Part shown: piece after piece, positions 59,850 through 64,000 of the stretch
How the letters are laid out: the number at the start of each line of letters is the position of its first letter
Numbering within the stretch: position 1 is the first letter of the stretch
Origin: Phaeodactylum tricornutum CCAP 1055/1
Taxonomy: Eukaryota; Bacillariophyta; Bacillariophyceae; Surirellales; Neidiaceae
Reading direction: 5' to 3'
DNA length: 64,000 nt
Assembly (NCBI RefSeq): GCF_000150955.2
Contig: NC_011676.1
Span: forward strand, 1-64,000
Translations under genes and position numbers: made by a program
Notes under the pieces: model-generated
Told to the model about the DNA's origin: nothing
The model's input: only the letters and a program-made list of their open reading frames with translations
The model's database searches: none

Positions 59850-61928
59850 ATGGGCAAACGTTCGAAAAATCGGTTTGCCAAGCGTAAACGTGCGGAAGAA
59901 CGAGCGCTTTCCCAAGCCGCCAACGGGAGCAGCACAGAAGCGGAGGCCGCGACGCAACCACAAAATCGTGTCGAAGTGTCCGTCTTGATTCCGGGAGAAA
60001 ATGGCGCTTTGTTCCTTCCAGCTCCACTGACGGCCCAACACTTTGATGAGATTGGTATTGACGATACTCCTTCTTTTGAAGCTCCCTCTGGAATATCTGC
60101 CGAATACTGGCACACTTTGAGACAAATTTGGAAATCTTGGTCGTCCCCGTCCCGGCACAATCTCCCCATCCGGACACCAACCTTGGTCCAGTTACATTCA
60201 TGGCCCGTGCTGTTGTCGACATCACCATCACGTTACAATTTGATCCAGCTTGCTCCTACCGGATCGGGTAAAACGTTGGCTTACGGCTTGCCCCTCATCC
60301 TGCACGCTCTAGAGTTGAGGCCGAACTTCGAATGTGGTACGGAGAAATCCACACCTGCTGGTGGCCTGGTGATCGTACCGACACGCGAATTGGCTCGTCA
60401 AGTAGCCAAAGAATGCACCCGCGCGATCAAATGCCTCGCCGATGAAGGGGGGAATCGAAATCACAACGTATCTGTTGTAGCCTTGTATGGGGGAGTGGAG
60501 AGAGGTGTGCAGGAACAAACTTTGAAACAGATCATGGCAGACGCATCCGCTGCTGCTCGTGCGGATCGACGGGGATTCATTCTAACGGCTACACCAGGAC
60601 GCTTGCTGGATTTATTGGGCAACGGCAAGGTTCAAGTACCTTTGAAGGATACCGGTAGAGTTGAAGGAGAAGAGAAAGCAGGCTCGCCAGCTGCCGGATT
60701 ACCAGTCGCCCGTTCCGCTTTGACAACCTTTTTGAGCGAACATATTCGTCATGTTGTATTGGATGAAGCCGATAGATTAGCAATCCAGACCGATTTGTGT
60801 GAGCAGATCAACGAGATTCTTTGCCTGATCGGCCGTTCACGTCAAACGACTTGCTTGTGTTCGGCAACGTGGCCCGATAAAGCCCAATCACAATGGAACA
60901 CTTGGGTTTCAAGTACAAATGTCGTCTCCCATTCGTTGCCACCTTGTGTAGTGGTCAAAGTCGACGCTATGAAAAAGAAAGCTCGTCCGCAGGTCGAAGC
61001 ACCGGAACTGACCACCCTATCAACTTATCGGGCTGAGACTTCAGCCGACGTTAAGGATGATACGATAACCTCTGACGAGGAACCCTCAGTGAAACGCGCT
61101 AAATTGGATCTCTGGTCCGAAATTCCGGCCCATCTCACGCAAACACTGCATGTATGTGCCGAGCATAAAAAACCACGCAAGCTCTTGACAATCCTACAGC
61201 GCATTCGTCATGACGAGAAACAATCCCGTCAGAAATCCTTGATTATCTTGTTCTTTGCCAGGATCAAGACTCTACTGTACATGCATACATTTTTGACCAA
61301 AGAACGAGTTGCCTGCCTCACATTGCACAGTCAACTGAAGCAACACGAACGCGAACAAGCCGTGCGTGCCTTTCAAAGTGGTCAGACTTCGTTGTTGTTG
61401 GCCACGGATATTGCTGCGCGTGGCATTCATGTGGCAAACGTGTCGTTTGTGATTAACTACGATTTTCCCGGAAATTTAGAGCAGTATATTCATCGGTGTG
61501 GACGTGCGGGACGCAACGGCCAGGGAGGCACCGTTTACAGCTTCTTCACCCGCAATCTAGCGCCATTGGCGGCTGACGCGGTTGCTCTATTGGAGTCAAG
61601 CCAACAGTGGATAGATCCCAATTTAAGAGCCCTGGCGGAGAAGACGAATGAAGGGGACACCAAGGCTACAATGTCAAAACGAGACTGCCTCAGAGAGGCG
61701 GCAGAAATATGGAATGGGACGGAGAAACCGAAGAACGAAGCATCGCGAGGCAATGGCGGTAGCGATAGCGACGACGACGTCAATTTGCTCGGCCTTCTTC
61801 CCCAAATTTCGTTGCGACGAGCTTCGAACGTGAGTGATCCCTCTGATGACTCTTCTCTCGGCGAAGATTCACTCAGGGACGAGCAGGAGCTACTTGAAGC
61901 TGCTAATGCTTGGGCAAGAGATAACTAA
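59850..61928 (+). CDS. DEAD-box RNA helicase
   Basis: A 692-residue intron-less protein starting at ATG 59850; the frame is open back to 59802 without an ATG. The N-terminus (MGKRSKNRFAKRKRAEERA) is a nucleolar-type basic stretch. The core shows [16 protein letters not shown] (I), IVPTRELARQ (Ia), TATPGRLLDLL (Ib), VLDEADRLAIQ (II) and LCSATWPDKAQSQW (III). The second domain has IILFFARIKTLLYMH (IV), LLLATDIAARGIHVANV (V) and YIHRCGRAGRNG (VI). Two inserts, one before motif II and one between the two RecA domains, are charged and low-complexity. The domain order fits ribosome-biogenesis helicases related to Dbp3/DDX5, but I cannot fix the ortholog. Tail Ser/Asp-rich. Confidence 0.93.
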   Translation: MGKRSKNRFAKRKRAEERALSQAANGSSTEAEAATQPQNRVEVSVLIPGENGALFLPAPLTAQHFDEIGIDDTPSFEAPSGISAEYWHTLRQIWKSWSSPSRHNLPIRTPTLVQLHSWPVLLSTSPSRYNLIQLAPTGSGKTLAYGLPLILHALELRPNFECGTEKSTPAGGLVIVPTRELARQVAKECTRAIKCLADEGGNRNHNVSVVALYGGVERGVQEQTLKQIMADASAAARADRRGFILTATPGRLLDLLGNGKVQVPLKDTGRVEGEEKAGSPAAGLPVARSALTTFLSEHIRHVVLDEADRLAIQTDLCEQINEILCLIGRSRQTTCLCSATWPDKAQSQWNTWVSSTNVVSHSLPPCVVVKVDAMKKKARPQVEAPELTTLSTYRAETSADVKDDTITSDEEPSVKRAKLDLWSEIPAHLTQTLHVCAEHKKPRKLLTILQRIRHDEKQSRQKSLIILFFARIKTLLYMHTFLTKERVACLTLHSQLKQHEREQAVRAFQSGQTSLLLATDIAARGIHVANVSFVINYDFPGNLEQYIHRCGRAGRNGQGGTVYSFFTRNLAPLAADAVALLESSQQWIDPNLRALAEKTNEGDTKATMSKRDCLREAAEIWNGTEKPKNEASRGNGGSDSDDDVNLLGLLPQISLRRASNVSDPSDDSSLGEDSLRDEQELLEAANAWARDN

Positions 61929-62829
61929 ATGGAGGTCCACTTTATCGGATCTCAGTATGTAGCTAGTCCGTCTGTGCTGACTAACTCATTCAAAAAAAAT
62001 TGTACTACACTTAGCGCATAGGAGTAATTTGTAAGCGAGACACGGCTTATACCCGCCTTGTTGTCAGGTCGAAATCTTTTTTTTTAAATGCGCCCATTCC
62101 TCGGTGGCTTCTCAGCGAGATTCTTATTCAAAGAATATGAATTTATGTTTACAGTTAAGCCTACCCTCTATTCCTTGCACTGACCGGTAAAAGTCTCAGG
62201 CAGGTTAGGATCAAAGTTTCACATCGTCTGTGAATGGCAAATTCCCCCTAAGAGTACGAGACCCCTTTCGCCAACAATTTCTCCGGATGAAACAACGTCC
62301 AAAAATGTGCTAACCATTTTCCCGTCTCTTGATCTTTTTGTGAGTTGTTGTTCGTGGCACCTTGAGGAACTCACGGTCAATCCTAGTCGCCCCAGTAGAC
62401 ACAAAAGCCCCGTATGCTCGAATTGGATCTTGCTCGAAACGTGTCAGACACTCTAACGGTAAGCTAGATCTGTCGAGGATCTGTGTATGTATCATTTAGA
62501 TTTTTTTGTGCGTGAATGAGAAGTAATTCAAATTGTAGTGGCGGAAGGTCAATATGGGCTTAGGAGGGTATTGTCCATTGGCTGCTTCATGGGTGACTGA
62601 CGCATTCTGTCGGCCGAGGCTTAAGCAGGGAGGGCATGGCATGGCATATTGAATTACCTACACCTACGTGTATTTTGCCGAACGTTGTTCGGAACGGCTG
62701 CAGTGGACTTGACAGTTAGCTGACGGCACTGTTCCTGAATTTTACAATTCGCAAACGGTCGTTTGTTTGTTGACATTGGTCAGCGAAAGCCAGCTGGATT
62801 TGGGTCGTGGGTCGCCATCGACGTCGTCG
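61929..62829. other. Intergenic
   Basis: 901 bases with TTACAGTTAAG near 62150. A short GGCAT run near 62635. No gene recognised. Confidence 0.4.
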
Positions 62830-63430
62830 TCGGCAACACACCCTGAAAAAGTAGAGTCGCTACGCTGTGGAAGAACAACTGGAGAACACTCTTTGCTAAA
62901 CGGGACGTGGACCTTACCAGCACTGGGCCCATGGATCCCTCCCCTGAAGACACGGAAGCTAAAACAGTGGGATTGCGAGCAGCAGATCTTGTACTGTATG
63001 TACTTCCTGGAACAAAAGAAAGCGCCATGCACAGACTCGAGGCCAAAATAGCCCTGGTGTAGAAGAGAAAAGACGGTGCTTTTGTGCAAGGTTGCTAATG
63101 TGACGCCTTTGGCACCGCAGGTACTGGAATCCAGTCTCCTACCCCAATTGGTGTGGGCTTCGATACTTTCCGTCTGGGCAGTGGAGCTTCTCCTTCTATT
63201 GCGAGGCTGAAAGGACGACTTTTCCGGTTCGGGCGATGTTACTTCGTTGATCCAACGCAGCTGCTTGGTTGTTGTTGACTGCGGTTATAGTCAATCTCCG
63301 TTGGACAAGGTACCGACACAGTATATGTCTTCCAACAATCGGAAGCGCTTCCCAGGAGAATATTCTGTTTCGAGAAGTCGACTTGTCTGAGGAGGAGAAC
63401 GCCGCTGCCATTTCGTTGGTAGCGGGCAAT
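62830..63430 (+). other. Possible coding remnants or exons, unidentified
   Basis: A plus-strand frame open from about 62848 to a stop at 63060 reads, among others, LFAKRDVDLTSTGPMDPSPE and KTVGLRAADLVLYVLPGTKE, with protein-like composition but no start codon. Another frame after a possible acceptor (GCACCGCAG, 63119) reads TGIQSPTPIGVGFDTFRLGS. These could be exons of an unrecognised gene or a decayed gene; no family match is claimed. Confidence 0.25.
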
Positions 63431-63775
63431 ATAAGACTTTTCCTTTGATTGTAAATGACGACAAAAACGCGCTACACTTAATGTGAGCTTACATTGCCCT
63501 GTTTTTCTATTTGGATATTGCACCGGGAGCTTACACGGGCTGTGGGAATCACCGGTAGGCCTCGAGAGAAGACGCGTGCCTTGTCTTGATTTTTAGTATC
63601 TCATGGGCAAAGCACCCCTATAGGATTTTTGGTGCACAATTTACAGTAAGCCCTACAAGATTATTTAAAGTTAACTGTAAGCTTGGACGAAAATGTCACG
63701 CTCTTATGCTCCTCACAGTCAGTTGGCGAGCTGAACAGCTTTTTAAAAAGAATGGACATTACTGTAAATTATACC

Positions 63776-64000
63776 TATTTTTACCAGTCCCAAGGAAACA
63801 AAACACGCATTAGTAGCCCTGACATCCCAGCAACATACTGCTGCCTCAAAGGCTCTTAAAGATGAAGAAGTAAGGATTTATGGTCCGTTGGACTGGTGTC
63901 CTACCAGAGATCTTTGTTTTGATAATGGGAAGGGACAGGTATGGAAGGTCGAATTGATTGCGAACATAAGTTGTGTCCGCTGGATTGCCTACTCTAAGTT
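63776..64000 (+). CDS. Possible partial coding region running off the window
   Basis: A plus-strand frame is open for about 75 codons to the window's end, with stretches such as SKALKDEEVRIYGPLDWCPT and GQVWKVELIANISCVRWIAY. It has no start codon here, so it would be an internal exon or a remnant. Composition looks protein-like, but I recognise no family. Confidence 0.25.

Overview
The window is one chromosome end of a diatom, most likely a pennate species such as Phaeodactylum tricornutum. The first 216 bases are 36 perfect CCTAAC units, i.e. a TTAGGG telomere read from the end inwards. The diatom assignment rests on four things: Ty1/copia elements of the diatom CoDi type, several proteins whose signal peptide is followed by an aromatic residue at the cleavage site (SQA-F, SAFAF, TQA-W, the ASAFAP-type plastid presequence of algae with secondary plastids), short GT-AG introns, and diatom-style secreted Cys-rich/TSPVA-repeat proteins. 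The species name is an inference.

Layout. 1-2934 is telomere, a short subtelomeric direct repeat and a CoDi copia fossil carrying a nested solo LTR. 3.6-19.7 kb is gene-dense host DNA: a GUCD1-like protein, a plastid-targeted repeat/SAP protein, a Sep15/SelM-type selenoprotein read through an in-frame TGA, a plastid DUF1415 protein, an ankyrin-like protein, eIF2-beta, an Old Yellow Enzyme, a small multi-span membrane protein and a double-SET protein. 20-34.5 kb is an accessory block: a relic copy of the 5' end of a dioxygenase gene, several broken CoDi fragments and LTRs (one nested in another), a degraded hAT-like transposase region, an 82-base copy of the SET gene joined to a CoDi fragment, and a large secreted protein made of Cys-rich modules and 24-base minisatellites. 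34.7-64 kb returns to host genes: two Fe(II)/2OG-type oxygenases facing each other, an M28 peptidase, a Pin1-type isomerase, an ATP-grasp protein, a MAK5/DDX24 helicase, an ABHD11-like hydrolase, two more multi-span membrane proteins related to the one at 16.6 kb, SmF, Kish/TMEM167, an R3H-SUZ protein, mitochondrial bL33, a thylakoid-lumen-type FKBP and a second DEAD-box helicase. The last 2 kb is mostly unassigned.

Functionally the host genes are mainly housekeeping. RNA and translation are served by eIF2-beta, SmF, two DEAD-box helicases, R3H-SUZ and bL33. Plastid or secretory-route proteins are the SAP-repeat protein, DUF1415, FKBP, the selenoprotein, the dioxygenases and the secreted repeat protein. 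There is no operon logic; genes are arranged divergently and convergently with 0.1-1.8 kb gaps. I found no multi-gene novel system. The most unusual items are the selenoprotein, the plastid protein built from six CysRS-tail-like repeats plus SAP, the dispersed multi-span membrane family, the modular secreted protein, and the recent host-gene fragments in the transposon-rich block. Spliced models (DUF1415, OYE, MAK5, SmF, Kish, FKBP) were worked out by eye from splice-site consensus and frame continuity.
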